Shown piece after piece: positions 36,570-46,105 of a stretch of DNA of 64,000 nt. The DNA is taken from the NCBI GenBank assembly GCA_023394955.1, contig JAEWZY010000076.1:1-64000 (forward strand), in the 5' to 3' direction. How positions within the stretch are numbered: the first letter of the stretch is position 1; each line of letters begins with the position of its first letter. The stretch comes from Bacillota bacterium. GTDB lineage: Bacteria; Bacillota; UBA4882; UBA8346. The notes below the pieces were generated by a model. It had not been told where the DNA came from and ran no database searches. It was given only the letters and a program-made list of their open reading frames with translations. A program made the translations under genes and the position numbers.

Positions 36570-37387
36570 AAACCGGCGCCCTCCTGTTCAGTTTCATACT
36601 TGGAAGCAAACCCCATGGCAATTAGGATTACAGCCATCATTACCATTGAGATGGCCGAACCAAAATTCCAATCACCAACTGTTAAAAACTGTTGTTCGAT
36701 GAGATTGCCGATTAGGGTATACTGTCCACCCCCTAATAACCTCGAGATCACAAAGGTGGTAACGGCAGGCATAAAAACCATGGTAATTCCGGAGATCACC
36801 CCCGGGATGCTCAAGGGGAAGATAACTTTCCGGAAAACCAATGCCGGGTCAGCCCCTAGGTCTTCAGCCGCTTCGATCAGGTGCCGATCGATCTTGCTTA
36901 AAACCGAATATATCGGAAGTACCATAAAAGGAAGAAAATTATAGACCATTCCCAAAAAAACGGCAAAGTCATTATATAATAAACTGAGGGCAGGGAGTCC
37001 AATTGACCTTAGAATGGTGTTAATCAAACCCTTTCTCTCCAGTAAGGTCAGCCAGGCGTACGTACGAAGCAAGAAATTGATCCACATCGGTAGGACCATT
37101 AAAAGAACCATAGTATTACGATGTTTTAGGTCGCGACTTGATAAAAACATAGCGGCCGGGTAACCCAATATTAAACATAAAACAGTACTAATCCCAGCTA
37201 AAGATAACGATCGGATTAGGACTTTCAAATAAATCGGCTCGGTAAAGCGGCGAAAGTTGTCTAATGAAAAAATAATGCCTGATGGGGTTGATAAGGTAAT
37301 ACTAAAAAACAATAATAGCCCCAACGGGACGATGGTAAAGATGAGTATCCAAAAAAGATAGGGATAGGCCGTCCAAGATTTATTCAT
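36563..37387 (-). CDS. potB: Polyamine ABC transporter permease PotB
   Basis: Partner permease, 274 residues, with the family segment LPMWINFLLRTYAWLTLL and the EAA loop IEAAEDLGADPALVFRKVIFP. It overlaps potA by 8 bases. Confidence 0.93.
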   Translation of the reverse strand: MNKSWTAYPYLFWILIFTIVPLGLLLFFSITLSTPSGIIFSLDNFRRFTEPIYLKVLIRSLSLAGISTVLCLILGYPAAMFLSSRDLKHRNTMVLLMVLPMWINFLLRTYAWLTLLERKGLINTILRSIGLPALSLLYNDFAVFLGMVYNFLPFMVLPIYSVLSKIDRHLIEAAEDLGADPALVFRKVIFPLSIPGVISGITMVFMPAVTTFVISRLLGGGQYTLIGNLIEQQFLTVGDWNFGSAISMVMMAVILIAMGFASKYETEQEGAGLW

Positions 37388-38429
37388 TATCAGCCACCTT
37401 TTTCATGATGTGAATATCATAGGGATCGACTTTTAAGCCGACCTTCATTCCAGCCGGACGCATCCGGGTGCTGTGAATCATCCATTCTGCATCCCTGGCT
37501 TGAACGGTCATTTCATAGTGAACACCTTTAAAGGTCACGGATTTAACGGTTCCTTGAAATGCTCCTTCCGATTCATCGACAATCTCGAGGTCTTCGGGCC
37601 GAATTACCACATCGACCGGCTCGTTTTGGCCAAACCCTCGATCCGAACAGCGCAGATTTTTACCGCTGATATTAACTTGGAAATCCTCCAGCATTATCCC
37701 GTCAATGATATTACTTTCGCCGATAAAATCAGCTACAAAAGCATTAACCGGCTCATTATAGATCGATTCCGGGGTCCCGGTCTGTTGAATCAGCCCATTG
37801 TTCATGATTACGATGGTATCGGACATGGAGAGGGCTTCTTCTTGATCATGGGTAACATAGACAAAGGTAATTCCTAACTGCTGCTGCATAGCTTTGAGTT
37901 CAAGCTGCATGCCTTTGCGGAGCTTTAAATCAAGGGCGCCTAAGGGTTCGTCCAACAGCAACACTTCCGGTTCATTCACTAAAGCCCGGGCAATGGCCAC
38001 CCGTTGTTGTTGGCCGCCGCTTAAAGAGTTAACCGAACGTTTTTCATAACCGGAGAGCGATACCAACTCCAAGATCCGGCCTACCTTGTTCGAGATAATC
38101 TGGGGAGCAAGTTTCTTTATTTTTAATCCGAAGGCAATATTTTCAAAGACATTCAAATGTGGAAAAAGGGCGTACTTTTGGAAAACCGTGTTTACCTTTC
38201 TCTTATAAGGCGGCAGGCTAATCAGATCAGTTCCTTCAAAGAGAATCTGGCCTGATGAGGGATATTCAAAACCGCCGATAATCCTCAAAGTGGTTGTTTT
38301 ACCACAGCCGCTAGGGCCAAGCATGGTTAGAAATTCGTTTTTCTTAATATTTAAAGTAATATTCTTTATGGCTTCAGTGCCGTTGTAATCCTTAGAAACA
38401 TCCAGCATACTAATGAGGTATTTATTCAT
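37380..38429 (-). CDS. potA: Polyamine ABC transporter ATPase PotA
   Basis: ATPase of the importer. The ATG at 38429 has TTTGGAGGAAATCA upstream; a longer reading from 38507 adds an unrelated N-terminus. The 349-residue protein has Walker A GPSGCGKTT, signature LSGGQQQRVAIARAL, Walker B VLLLDEPLGALD and a C-terminal TOBE domain. It is the first gene of the potABCD operon. Confidence 0.95.
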   Translation of the reverse strand: MNKYLISMLDVSKDYNGTEAIKNITLNIKKNEFLTMLGPSGCGKTTTLRIIGGFEYPSSGQILFEGTDLISLPPYKRKVNTVFQKYALFPHLNVFENIAFGLKIKKLAPQIISNKVGRILELVSLSGYEKRSVNSLSGGQQQRVAIARALVNEPEVLLLDEPLGALDLKLRKGMQLELKAMQQQLGITFVYVTHDQEEALSMSDTIVIMNNGLIQQTGTPESIYNEPVNAFVADFIGESNIIDGIMLEDFQVNISGKNLRCSDRGFGQNEPVDVVIRPEDLEIVDESEGAFQGTVKSVTFKGVHYEMTVQARDAEWMIHSTRMRPAGMKVGLKVDPYDIHIMKKVADNE

Positions 38430-38566
38430 TGATTTCCTCCAAAGAAGATGGATAAAAGTATAAAATACACCGCCGTGAATCAGCGATATATTTTTTCCGA
38501 AATTCAAATAAATTTAGGATGAAATTAGGTCATTCACTTTATATATTTTTAAGCCAATAATAATTA

Positions 38567-39388
38567 TCACAGAAAGCGCAAGAAAGTCAATATTTTTAGC
38601 AAAAAATAATCTGAAAGCCGAGATAAGGGGAAAAATACCAGCAAAATGATTTCTAAAAATAAAAGACGTGTCTCGCGTTGATTAAAACCAAGTTTTTGAT
38701 AGGGGGTGATAATCTCAATAATAGCGCTGATTTTGGTTTGGATAGTCTTAAATCGTTTTGGGAGTTCAAAAGTTTTAATAGCTGAGCCATAAATGTTTTT
38801 GAGTTTTAAATCGTCAAAATCCCTGGAGCGGTCCAAAACCTTAAGAGTATTAATGAGTGTCAGTTGGATCTTAACAATGCCCAAGGTCATTTTTTTCAAG
38901 ATCAGGCTGGTTGGTTTGGGTAAACCGCGCTGCAAATCAAAGACGAGGCGTTCGGCTTGGTCATAGATGAGGTCCAGATTTTCTTCGAGGAATTTCAATT
39001 CGGTTGATTTGGAAAGCACGATAGCATATAGCTTTAAAATATTCGAAAAGGCTAGGGGTTCGGGAGAATTTTCCAATGCTAGGTTGTAATTTTCATTGTA
39101 TTTGGTAAATAAATTAAAATCAATCGAACCATAGGTTGATTCCAAGCTTTTCAGAAAACGGTAAGTTTCCGATGATTCGAAGTTAATAAAACAAATGCAG
39201 CCCCACTTGAAAAGCCAAACCAATTTGGCGGGGGTTTCAAATTTTAAGACAGCGCCGACATGTTTCGGTTCGAACACCACAAAATCAGGGTCAATACCGG
39301 AAAAGGGAACCTTAAAAAACTCAGCTACCCGGTGAAGGTTCGGTTCCAAGGAGACCTTATAGCAGCTAAAAGAGGCGGAGTAGTTCAT
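38567..39388 (-). CDS. RMD1/YagE family (DUF155) protein, second copy
   Basis: A 273-residue protein of the RMD1 family, known in eukaryotes from mitochondrial and meiotic proteins; its bacterial role is unknown. The central DUF155-like region has EAERLVFDLQRGLPKP and the C-terminal part has a hydrophobic segment (LLFLEIILLVFFPLSRL). It is 28 bases downstream of a paralogue with the same architecture, and the two are probably co-expressed and may interact. Confidence 0.75.
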   Translation of the reverse strand: MNYSASFSCYKVSLEPNLHRVAEFFKVPFSGIDPDFVVFEPKHVGAVLKFETPAKLVWLFKWGCICFINFESSETYRFLKSLESTYGSIDFNLFTKYNENYNLALENSPEPLAFSNILKLYAIVLSKSTELKFLEENLDLIYDQAERLVFDLQRGLPKPTSLILKKMTLGIVKIQLTLINTLKVLDRSRDFDDLKLKNIYGSAIKTFELPKRFKTIQTKISAIIEIITPYQKLGFNQRETRLLFLEIILLVFFPLSRLSDYFLLKILTFLRFL

Positions 39389-39416
39389 TTTTTTACCTAC
39401 ATAACTTAATATTTGC

Positions 39417-40247
39417 CTACTTGATCAGATCAGCAATCATTAAGAAAACTTCGACCAAGATCAAGGCGACGATCAGCCATTCGACGAACAGACCGCGGAT
39501 GGAGTGGCTAATTGAAGAAAAATGCCCGACGATAACGTTGAGGATATCCGTTTTTTGTTTGAAAATCGCATAGCGATCATTTAACTCAAAAAAATCGCTC
39601 ATTTGTTCATAAAAATTCCCGGCTTCGCTATTGACCCAGGTAATATCCGGTTTATCAAGGATCATTAAATAGTTAATAGTATTATACTCATGCCGGATGA
39701 TTCGAGCCGTGGTTCTGGCTAGTTCCTTATCGCTGATCTTTAAATTGCCTTTTTCCAAACGGTCAATCATATTTTCAAGTCGGTCTAAGATCTTGCCGAC
39801 TTGCTCCTCAACTTTTTCAAGGGCCACCGATTTGGCGATTACCACCGAAATCAACTCCGGATGGTAAGGCTGGAAATGAGGGACAACAGCATATGCGTCG
39901 GTGAAATGCAGTTTTGCGAAAGGTTCTCCGGAATGGTCCGATTCCCTTAATTCATAATCGTCAAAATAACGCCGGGAAGTTTTCAGATCCAGTTCCGGTT
40001 TGATGGATTTGAGATAGTTAAACATTTTTGGCTCATCCTGGACAGGGACGTTGATAAAGACTATGCTCCCGAAGGCAAAAATCATTATTTGTTGAAATTG
40101 GTCCACTTGATGGTCGAGGATGGAAGCGAGAAATTCGTCTTGGAGGATGAGCGGTTCTTCCCAAGTATACTTCTTGGGGATATTACAGCGGGAGGCAATT
40201 TTATTAAGATCAATTTCGTTAGTAATGGCGTAAGCTTTAAATTTCAC
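39417..40247 (-). CDS. RMD1/YagE family (DUF155) protein, first copy
   Basis: A 276-residue paralogue of the next gene. The N-terminal half carries the family beta-rich segment with QIMIFAFGSIVFINVP; a helical region (about 130-245) follows, and a C-terminal hydrophobic helix (VEWLIVALILVEVFLMIADLI) should anchor it in the membrane. It is the upstream member of a tandem pair. No enzyme motif is visible in either copy. Confidence 0.8.
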   Translation of the reverse strand: MKFKAYAITNEIDLNKIASRCNIPKKYTWEEPLILQDEFLASILDHQVDQFQQIMIFAFGSIVFINVPVQDEPKMFNYLKSIKPELDLKTSRRYFDDYELRESDHSGEPFAKLHFTDAYAVVPHFQPYHPELISVVIAKSVALEKVEEQVGKILDRLENMIDRLEKGNLKISDKELARTTARIIRHEYNTINYLMILDKPDITWVNSEAGNFYEQMSDFFELNDRYAIFKQKTDILNVIVGHFSSISHSIRGLFVEWLIVALILVEVFLMIADLIK

Positions 40248-40377
40248 TTATCAATAACACCTCCGGCTTTTATTATATAATACCTACCGGCAGAGTAAAT
40301 TATAATCATTATTAATCCGGGGGTTATCCCTAATATAAAAGACCACATTCGTATAGAGTATTTAAATCAGGACCGGT

Positions 40378-41211
40378 TTAAACCCTCTCATAAATTGTTT
40401 TTAAAAATTCCCCACTTTCAACAGCCGTTTCGGGAGAGGCTCCTTCTAACAATACATTAATATAAGGTCTACGGGTTTTGATTAACTTCAATAATAATTC
40501 ATAATTGAGAATCCCTTTACCGACCTGGACCAATTGTTTTTTGCCGTTTTCGATCACAAAGTCTTTGGCGTGAATGATTACAATCCGATCACCAAACAAT
40601 TCAAAGGACTTTTCATAGATTTCGTCCTGGGATTGATAGTTGTCTTCGGAGATCAAATTGGAAGGATCAAAAATAATTTGTAAATTGTTTGATTTGATAG
40701 TATCGATCAGCCGCTTAATCTTTTCCGGGGTCGATAGCGTTTCTTTGGCAACACCTTCTATACCGACCATAACCCCGAATTTTTCAGCCTCAGCTACTAG
40801 TTCCGTAAGGCTCTCTATTAAAGTTTGGAAAGCTTCTTCAGTATGATTTTCGGAAGACGGTCCCCCGGGATTGACCGATCCGGATTCAGTCCCGACAATG
40901 CAACAACCAAAATCCCTGGCATAGCGGAGATGTTCCTTGAAACTCGCTAATCCGTGGTGGCGGATCCTGGGATCCGAGTGGACTAGATGGATGTAACAGC
41001 CTAACACTGCAATTTTGATATTATGGACGGCGAAAACATCCCGGATGTAACCTGCCATACCGGGGTTCAGTCGTCCGAGACCAGTATCAATGTTAGCGAT
41101 GGCTTTGGATAAAGGCAACTGAACACTGGTAAATCCTTTAGCCGCAATTCGTTTGGCCAATTCCTCCACGGATGTTTTTCCATAATCATGGGCTCTGACG
41201 CCTAAAATCAT
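40378..41211 (-). CDS. Sugar phosphate isomerase/epimerase-like TIM barrel
   Basis: A 277-residue protein of the xylose-isomerase-like/AP endonuclease 2 fold. Metal-ligand candidates are the Glu in VGIEGVAKE, the Asp/His pattern in IIFDPSNLI and IVIIHAKDF, and the C-terminal VLLEGASP. The start segment MILGVRAHDYG is typical. It stands alone between the RMD1 pair and the DedA gene; the sugar substrate is not identifiable. Confidence 0.85.
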   Translation of the reverse strand: MILGVRAHDYGKTSVEELAKRIAAKGFTSVQLPLSKAIANIDTGLGRLNPGMAGYIRDVFAVHNIKIAVLGCYIHLVHSDPRIRHHGLASFKEHLRYARDFGCCIVGTESGSVNPGGPSSENHTEEAFQTLIESLTELVAEAEKFGVMVGIEGVAKETLSTPEKIKRLIDTIKSNNLQIIFDPSNLISEDNYQSQDEIYEKSFELFGDRIVIIHAKDFVIENGKKQLVQVGKGILNYELLLKLIKTRRPYINVLLEGASPETAVESGEFLKTIYERV

Positions 41212-41312
41212 TTTGTATCACCTCGAATTAAGATATCTTTATAGTATCATTTTACCAATGGTTAATACAAGGAGATTGATAACAACGCGTCAAAATCGGC
41301 ATATTTCTCCAT

Positions 41313-41960
41313 TTAGTCCCGTTGTGGCCTCCCTGTTAGCTTTTTCCAAATAACGATCCCGATAGCGAGTAATACAAAAAGTCCGAGCGAGATGGCTAAG
41401 ATTAGTTGAAACTTGGGACCCCATTCCAGATAAGCCTCTTTCCAGCGGCGTCCCAGAAAGCGGCCGGATAAAACAAATAAGGTTGAGGAAAGAAGAATAC
41501 TGATAGAAAGAGCGATTAAAGCCCGGCGCCGCTCAAAGTTGACGATCCCCACAGCTAAAACTACTCCCGAACGGGCGATCGGTAAAAACCTGCTGAGAAT
41601 CAGGGTCCAATAACCATATTTTTTAAACCACTTTTCAATTTCCAGAAAAGTCTTGGTATCTAGTAACCACGAGTATTTGGGAGATACCAGCAGTTTGTGT
41701 TCGAATTTATTACCTAGACTATATAGTAATAATGAGGCGGTAAAGGTTCCCGCGAAGGAACTGATAACGATCCACACCGGATTAATTCCGGCAATGCCCC
41801 CAATCGAACTGCCAACTACTAACACTGTATCACCGGGGATAGGGGGTATCACAACTTCGAGAAAACTAAAGATCAGGATGATCAGTAATAAATACTGATC
41901 GTATTCGGCCAAGACCTCGGGATTGGTAAGATGAGTAATCAGTCGAAAAATAGTATCCAT
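41313..41960 (-). CDS. DedA family membrane protein
   Basis: A 215-residue protein of the DedA/SNARE-associated (VTT) family, whose members act as lipid carrier flippases and support membrane homeostasis. The signature FLEVVIPPIPGDTVLVVGSS and the second conserved block LSRFLPIARSGVVLAVGI near residue 127 are present, with about five helices and a basic C-terminus. Monocistronic by position. Confidence 0.93.
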   Translation of the reverse strand: MDTIFRLITHLTNPEVLAEYDQYLLLIILIFSFLEVVIPPIPGDTVLVVGSSIGGIAGINPVWIVISSFAGTFTASLLLYSLGNKFEHKLLVSPKYSWLLDTKTFLEIEKWFKKYGYWTLILSRFLPIARSGVVLAVGIVNFERRRALIALSISILLSSTLFVLSGRFLGRRWKEAYLEWGPKFQLILAISLGLFVLLAIGIVIWKKLTGRPQRD

Positions 41961-42138
41961 TGAACTCCTTTGAATAGTGGTGTTGAATAATCTTTAACCT
42001 AAATTATTAATATTATTATCATTTAAAAGCATTGTAGCAGATATTGATCTGTATTATTAGTCATCCATAATTAAAATCCTATTAAGTTAAGTTAAATCTT
42101 TAGTATTCTATAAAAAAATTGTAAATGGAAGTCATTGA

Positions 42139-42167
42139 TTGACAATTCGTCTTATTAAACTTATAAT
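42139..42167 (+). promoter_or_regulatory. Perfect consensus sigma-A promoter
   Basis: TTGACA at 42139-42144 and TATAAT at 42162-42167 are separated by exactly 17 bases. Transcription would begin near 42174, inside the inverted repeat described next. Such a strong promoter usually needs a repressor. Confidence 0.85.
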
Positions 42168-42185
42168 ATACCCACCGGGGTATAT
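42166..42185. promoter_or_regulatory. CsoR/CstR-like operator
   Basis: ATATACCC and GGGTATAT form a perfect inverted repeat around a four-base centre, overlapping the end of the -10 box and the start site. This matches the ATACCC-GGGTAT pattern of CsoR/CstR-family repressors that sense copper or persulfide. No regulator gene of the family is in the window. Confidence 0.65.
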
Positions 42186-42204
42186 CAAGGAAAGGAGTTT
42201 GATA

Positions 42205-42861
42205 TTGCTGAATATGAAAGAGAAATGGCGCCAATGGGTTTGGCTATTATTAATAGGATTTATCATTACCGGTATCTTGTTTCCAGCGATTGGGGTAATT
42301 GCTTTGCTGTGCATGTTAGCTCCGGTCGTTACCGCTTTTTGGAGTGGCAGGAAATGGTGCGGCCATTATTGTCCGCGAGGGAGTTTTAATGACTATCTGC
42401 TCGCTAAAATAACTTTAAAACGAGGAATTCCCCGAATTTTGAAAGAGCCTTGGTTCAGACTATCGTTTTTAATATTGCTAATGGGAGCCTTTGCGATTCA
42501 AATCATATTAGCCTGGGGAAGCTTGGTTGCGGTCGGCTTTGTGTTTGTGCGGATGGTTTTATTGACCACCTTATTAGGAATAATCCTGGGTATTATCTAT
42601 AATTATCGTACCTGGTGCGTGATTTGCCCTATGGGTACTATGGCCAATTGGGTAGCGAGATTGAAAAATGTCAGCATTCGATTAAGGCGGGTGACATTCT
42701 TAAAAGAGCTATGTATTGATTGTAAATTATGCTCCCGTTATTGCCCGATTGGGATAGATGTGGCGGCTTGCCGAGAAGCAGGCCGGATCGAAGATGGGGA
42801 TTGCTTACAATGCCGGGTTTGTGTCGAAAAATGCCCGAAACAATCTTTATTTATAAAGTAA
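42205..42861 (+). CDS. NapH-like membrane 4Fe-4S ferredoxin under CsoR/CstR-like control
   Basis: A roughly 218-residue membrane electron-transfer protein. The TTG at 42205 has AAAGGAG at 7-base spacing; an ATG at 42214 is the alternative. Helices lie near residues 12-45, 80-105 and 108-130. Motifs are CGHYCPRG and CVICPMG in membrane loops, and two C-terminal clusters CIDCKLCSRYCP and CLQCRVCVEKCP. It is similar in type to the NapH-like protein of the hcp operon but clearly distinct. The operator suggests induction by copper, persulfide or a related stress. Confidence 0.85.
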   Translation: MLNMKEKWRQWVWLLLIGFIITGILFPAIGVIALLCMLAPVVTAFWSGRKWCGHYCPRGSFNDYLLAKITLKRGIPRILKEPWFRLSFLILLMGAFAIQIILAWGSLVAVGFVFVRMVLLTTLLGIILGIIYNYRTWCVICPMGTMANWVARLKNVSIRLRRVTFLKELCIDCKLCSRYCPIGIDVAACREAGRIEDGDCLQCRVCVEKCPKQSLFIK

Positions 42862-42893
42862 GATAGAAGAATAATCTTATCTAAAAATCAATT

Positions 42894-42917
42894 TGGCCAC
42901 CCTTATAGCGGTGGCCA
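42894..42917. terminator. Hairpin between converging genes
   Basis: TGGCCACC and GGTGGCCA pair perfectly across an eight-base loop. T runs on either side are weak, so it is a likely but not certain bidirectional terminator. Confidence 0.5.
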
Positions 42918-42953
42918 TTACTTTGGTTTGCCTATCTATCTTGGCATTGAATG

Positions 42954-43739
42954 CTATTCGGTATCCGATGATAGATCGTCACTATCTGTTACTTCGGCTG
43001 TTAGATTGACCATTCCCTGGTGGCGCAGGTCGATTCTATCCCCGGTTTCATGGTATTGAAATATTTCACTTTCGGTCCGGCCCAGGTCTTTCACAAAACC
43101 CTTCAATGAGTGGAGATCACCGAAAGCATGCATGGGAACAAAGAGTTTTGGCTTGACGGTTTGGATGAATTCGGCGGCCCCGGCCCAATTTGGCAATCGG
43201 GGATCGGTATTTTCGAAGGCAATATCGATTCGGTATTTAGCCAGAGTTTCAATGGTATTTTGAAAGTGCTTCTCCATCCAATGTCGTTCCCGGGGAGTGA
43301 AATCATCCCAACTCCACTTGGCGAGATCGCCGCCGAAATAAACGGTGCGGTCACCGCTTTGGATTAAATAAGCTACCCCCAGGTCATTGCTGGGGAAAGA
43401 GTTGATCTGTATTTTTTCCAGTTCATAAGTTTTCGATGGTTTAATGATAATGCAGTTTTCAACCTTTCCAAACCGGGGATGTCTTTCGACAATATCCTCG
43501 GAGAGGATAAATGTGGCTTGGGAAGTGGTTTCGGCTAAATCCATAAGCTTCGGATTAAAATGGTCCTGGTGACTGTGGGAGGCGAAAACAAACGCCTTTG
43601 AACCTCGGAGTCCGTTGGTGACGACCTCCCGCATTCTGGGGGTGAGAAAGCGGTCGTCGGGATAATCGAAGAGAAATGTCCGGGATGAATCTTTTAAGAT
43701 AAAACAATTATGATGCACATAGGTAATAACCGCTTTCAT
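42954..43739 (-). CDS. Metallo-beta-lactamase fold hydrolase
   Basis: A 261-residue MBL-fold enzyme of the UlaG-like/YtkL type. The metal motif is ASHSHQDHFNPKL near residues 54-66, and further ligand candidates are in FGGDLAKWSWDD and FVPMHAFGD. The N-terminal segment AVITYVHHNCFIL is typical. Function beyond a metal-dependent hydrolase is not assignable. No operon partners besides the small gene upstream. Confidence 0.88.
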   Translation of the reverse strand: MKAVITYVHHNCFILKDSSRTFLFDYPDDRFLTPRMREVVTNGLRGSKAFVFASHSHQDHFNPKLMDLAETTSQATFILSEDIVERHPRFGKVENCIIIKPSKTYELEKIQINSFPSNDLGVAYLIQSGDRTVYFGGDLAKWSWDDFTPRERHWMEKHFQNTIETLAKYRIDIAFENTDPRLPNWAGAAEFIQTVKPKLFVPMHAFGDLHSLKGFVKDLGRTESEIFQYHETGDRIDLRHQGMVNLTAEVTDSDDLSSDTE

Positions 43740-43771
43740 ATTTTTTTCATCCTTTCGCCGTTCGGTTTATT

Positions 43772-43990
43772 TCACCATTTCTTTTTCTGCTTGTTATTTT
43801 TAGGCCCATTTTTATTCTTAAGCTTACCTGAATGATAATTTGCTTTATTTTTTAAGACGTGAAACTTAGCTGAGCCCGGTTTAATCCCGAGTTGTTTAGC
43901 GATATGACCCAGCCCGATATTAGCCTTGAAAGAGCCAAAGTCCAGCCGGGCCGCTAAAGTAATGATTAAACAAATTAGCGAAACCGGCAA
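43772..43990 (-). CDS. Small basic protein, start uncertain
   Basis: About 72 residues with a hydrophobic start, a segment LGHIAKQLGIKPGSAKFHVLK and a Lys/Asn-rich tail ending KKKW. The listed start is TTG at 43990, but the nearest strong AGGAGG (44011-44016) is better spaced to in-frame ATT codons further upstream, which would add about six residues. No family is recognised; it may be real because the ribosome binding site is strong. Confidence 0.4.
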   Translation of the reverse strand: MPVSLICLIITLAARLDFGSFKANIGLGHIAKQLGIKPGSAKFHVLKNKANYHSGKLKNKNGPKNNKQKKKW

Positions 43991-44236
43991 ATAGTTTGAT
44001 TCAATAATAAAGCCTCCTCAGTGTTTTGGCAAGATGATTCGGGGTTAACCCCGGCTTCCCTGCTATGGGATTTTTGGGTTAAGTTAAAGGAAAGCGGGCT
44101 TTCAAAAGATGTTTAATATAACTTGTTGGCGAAGGAAAAAGTCAGGAAGGTTTTTCCAAGAAAATGGCGAAAATATAATAATCGAATTGACCTTCTGTTG
44201 GTTCTCTTATGCTTTGATGCGAAAGGGGAATGATTT

Positions 44237-45976
44237 ATGAAACGGATAGCCTTGGTTCTTTGTTTGTTGACGGTCATCTTCTGCTGGGCAAAAGAAACTC
44301 CTTATGGAATGGCTGAAGATTATTCTCAAACCTTTCATATAACTAAAGAAGCTTCCGGAAAAGTGTCGGATTACGATCAGACTCAAACTTTCACAATTCC
44401 GGAAGAACCATTGACATTTACGGCGGATGTGAAGTGGCAGGCTGAAGTGGAGAATAGACATTTAAGCGTAAAGAAAGCTCCCTATTTTAAAATTTTCGTG
44501 GTCGACAGTAAAGGCATTAGTAGGCAAGAAGTGTCTCTAGAGGAAGGGGATAAGAAAAGCGGAACCATTCGTTTAGGACCGGGCCAATTTTGTAAGTTTC
44601 AACTTTATACCGGGCAATTTAAAAGCATCATTGGTACTAAACATGCCGCTGAGGTTAAAGCCTCTTGTAATTACCAGACATTGCGGGTTACCGCTAGCGA
44701 GCTCACTACTGTGGGCGCATTTAAAATGACCGTCGCCGGCCCGGAAGGATGCCAATGGATCTGGAATCTGCCCGGCGGGAGAGAGGTACCGGGCAATATG
44801 ATCGAGGCTTCATTCAAACCGGGCGATATCGGGATTTCAGTCGCCGATGAAGGCCTCAAGCATACGTTGGCTTTTAAGATGAAAGTTCCGGAAGCGCTCG
44901 AGTTGAATCCGGTAATTTCCGCGATTAGCGGCTATGAAGAGTTTCCAGTAACAATCGCGGCCAATATCAAAAATCATTACCGTTCAACTTCCATCTGTTC
45001 CTGGGATTCCGGTGACGGAGAACCGGTCCCAAATGGCGTAAACTTCGAACACGTATATAAAAGGGCCGGGGTCTACAACCTGAAGTTAAGGGTTGAAAAT
45101 AGTCTGGGGCCGACGATTGATAAAAATTGGACTATCACCGTAAACCCCTTTGCAATTACGACCAAACCTTACATTTCTCCCGTAACGGGAGTGATGCCGT
45201 TGGAAGTCTATTATAATACAAACGCTAAGGTTTACGGGGGGCCTTCCAAATTGAATATCAGATGGGATTTTGGGGACGGGACCACTAGTGCGGAAAATTC
45301 CGGGAAACATGAGTACCGGTTCGCCGGGGATTACCTGATAACTTTAACCGTAACCGATGAGTATCATCCGGCTCTGTTGATCGAGCCTTGGTCGGAATTA
45401 ATAACCGTAACCAAACCCAGATTGAATTTGAAGATTAAAGCTTCCAAGCCCAGCGGGACCATACCTTGCCAGGTCCAGTTCGAATCCAACCTAAAGGTTG
45501 AAGGCGGTCCCACGGAAATTGAATATCTTTGGGACTTCGACGATGGCGCCACTTCCACGTTGACCAGCCCGAAGCATACTTTCTCAGAACCGGGCCGGTA
45601 TAAGGTGATTTTAACCGTAAGGGACCGGTTAAACGATACTGAAGTCTCCGAGCTGGTAACGGTTGATGTGTTGCCGCCGTTAGTGACATCCCGCAGCACT
45701 TTGACTCCGTTAATGGGAAATGCACCCCTGGCGGTGCAGGGCGAAGCGGTCCCGGAGATCAGCGGTTCTCCTACCAAGCTGGATTATGAGTGGTATATCG
45801 ATGACCGGCTGGTTCATAAGGGAAAGAGCCTACGGCATACTTTCGCCAATCCCGGCATATATACGGTAATTTTACGGATTAGCGACGATCTTCCCGGCCA
45901 TAGCGCCCGGGCCAGTCATACTTGGCAGGTGAGGGTGGAAGGTCCGAATCCGGGACCAGGCCAACCGGGTAAATAA
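44237..45976 (+). CDS. Exported multi-PKD-domain protein
   Basis: A 579-residue protein with a signal peptide at about 1-25. An N-terminal part (about 30-215) has no recognised domain. Four PKD-like beta domains follow (about 220-300, 305-390, 395-480 and 485-572), shown by WDSGDG, WDFGDGTTSAENSG, WDFDDGATS and the HTFSEPGRYKVILTVRD type repeats. PKD domains mediate protein or polysaccharide contacts outside the cell. It has no catalytic motif. AAAGGGGAA lies before the ATG. Neighbours do not define a substrate. Confidence 0.85.
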   Translation: MKRIALVLCLLTVIFCWAKETPYGMAEDYSQTFHITKEASGKVSDYDQTQTFTIPEEPLTFTADVKWQAEVENRHLSVKKAPYFKIFVVDSKGISRQEVSLEEGDKKSGTIRLGPGQFCKFQLYTGQFKSIIGTKHAAEVKASCNYQTLRVTASELTTVGAFKMTVAGPEGCQWIWNLPGGREVPGNMIEASFKPGDIGISVADEGLKHTLAFKMKVPEALELNPVISAISGYEEFPVTIAANIKNHYRSTSICSWDSGDGEPVPNGVNFEHVYKRAGVYNLKLRVENSLGPTIDKNWTITVNPFAITTKPYISPVTGVMPLEVYYNTNAKVYGGPSKLNIRWDFGDGTTSAENSGKHEYRFAGDYLITLTVTDEYHPALLIEPWSELITVTKPRLNLKIKASKPSGTIPCQVQFESNLKVEGGPTEIEYLWDFDDGATSTLTSPKHTFSEPGRYKVILTVRDRLNDTEVSELVTVDVLPPLVTSRSTLTPLMGNAPLAVQGEAVPEISGSPTKLDYEWYIDDRLVHKGKSLRHTFANPGIYTVILRISDDLPGHSARASHTWQVRVEGPNPGPGQPGK

Positions 45977-46105
45977 TCTGGTGAATTAAGAATGTTCAAG
46001 GAAGAGCAATTTGTAAATTTTGGAATATGTATTGCTTCAATGAAGCGTTCGGAATATTTAGTACAACATATATAAAAGACAGAAGTGATAGCACTGGGAG
46101 GAAGA

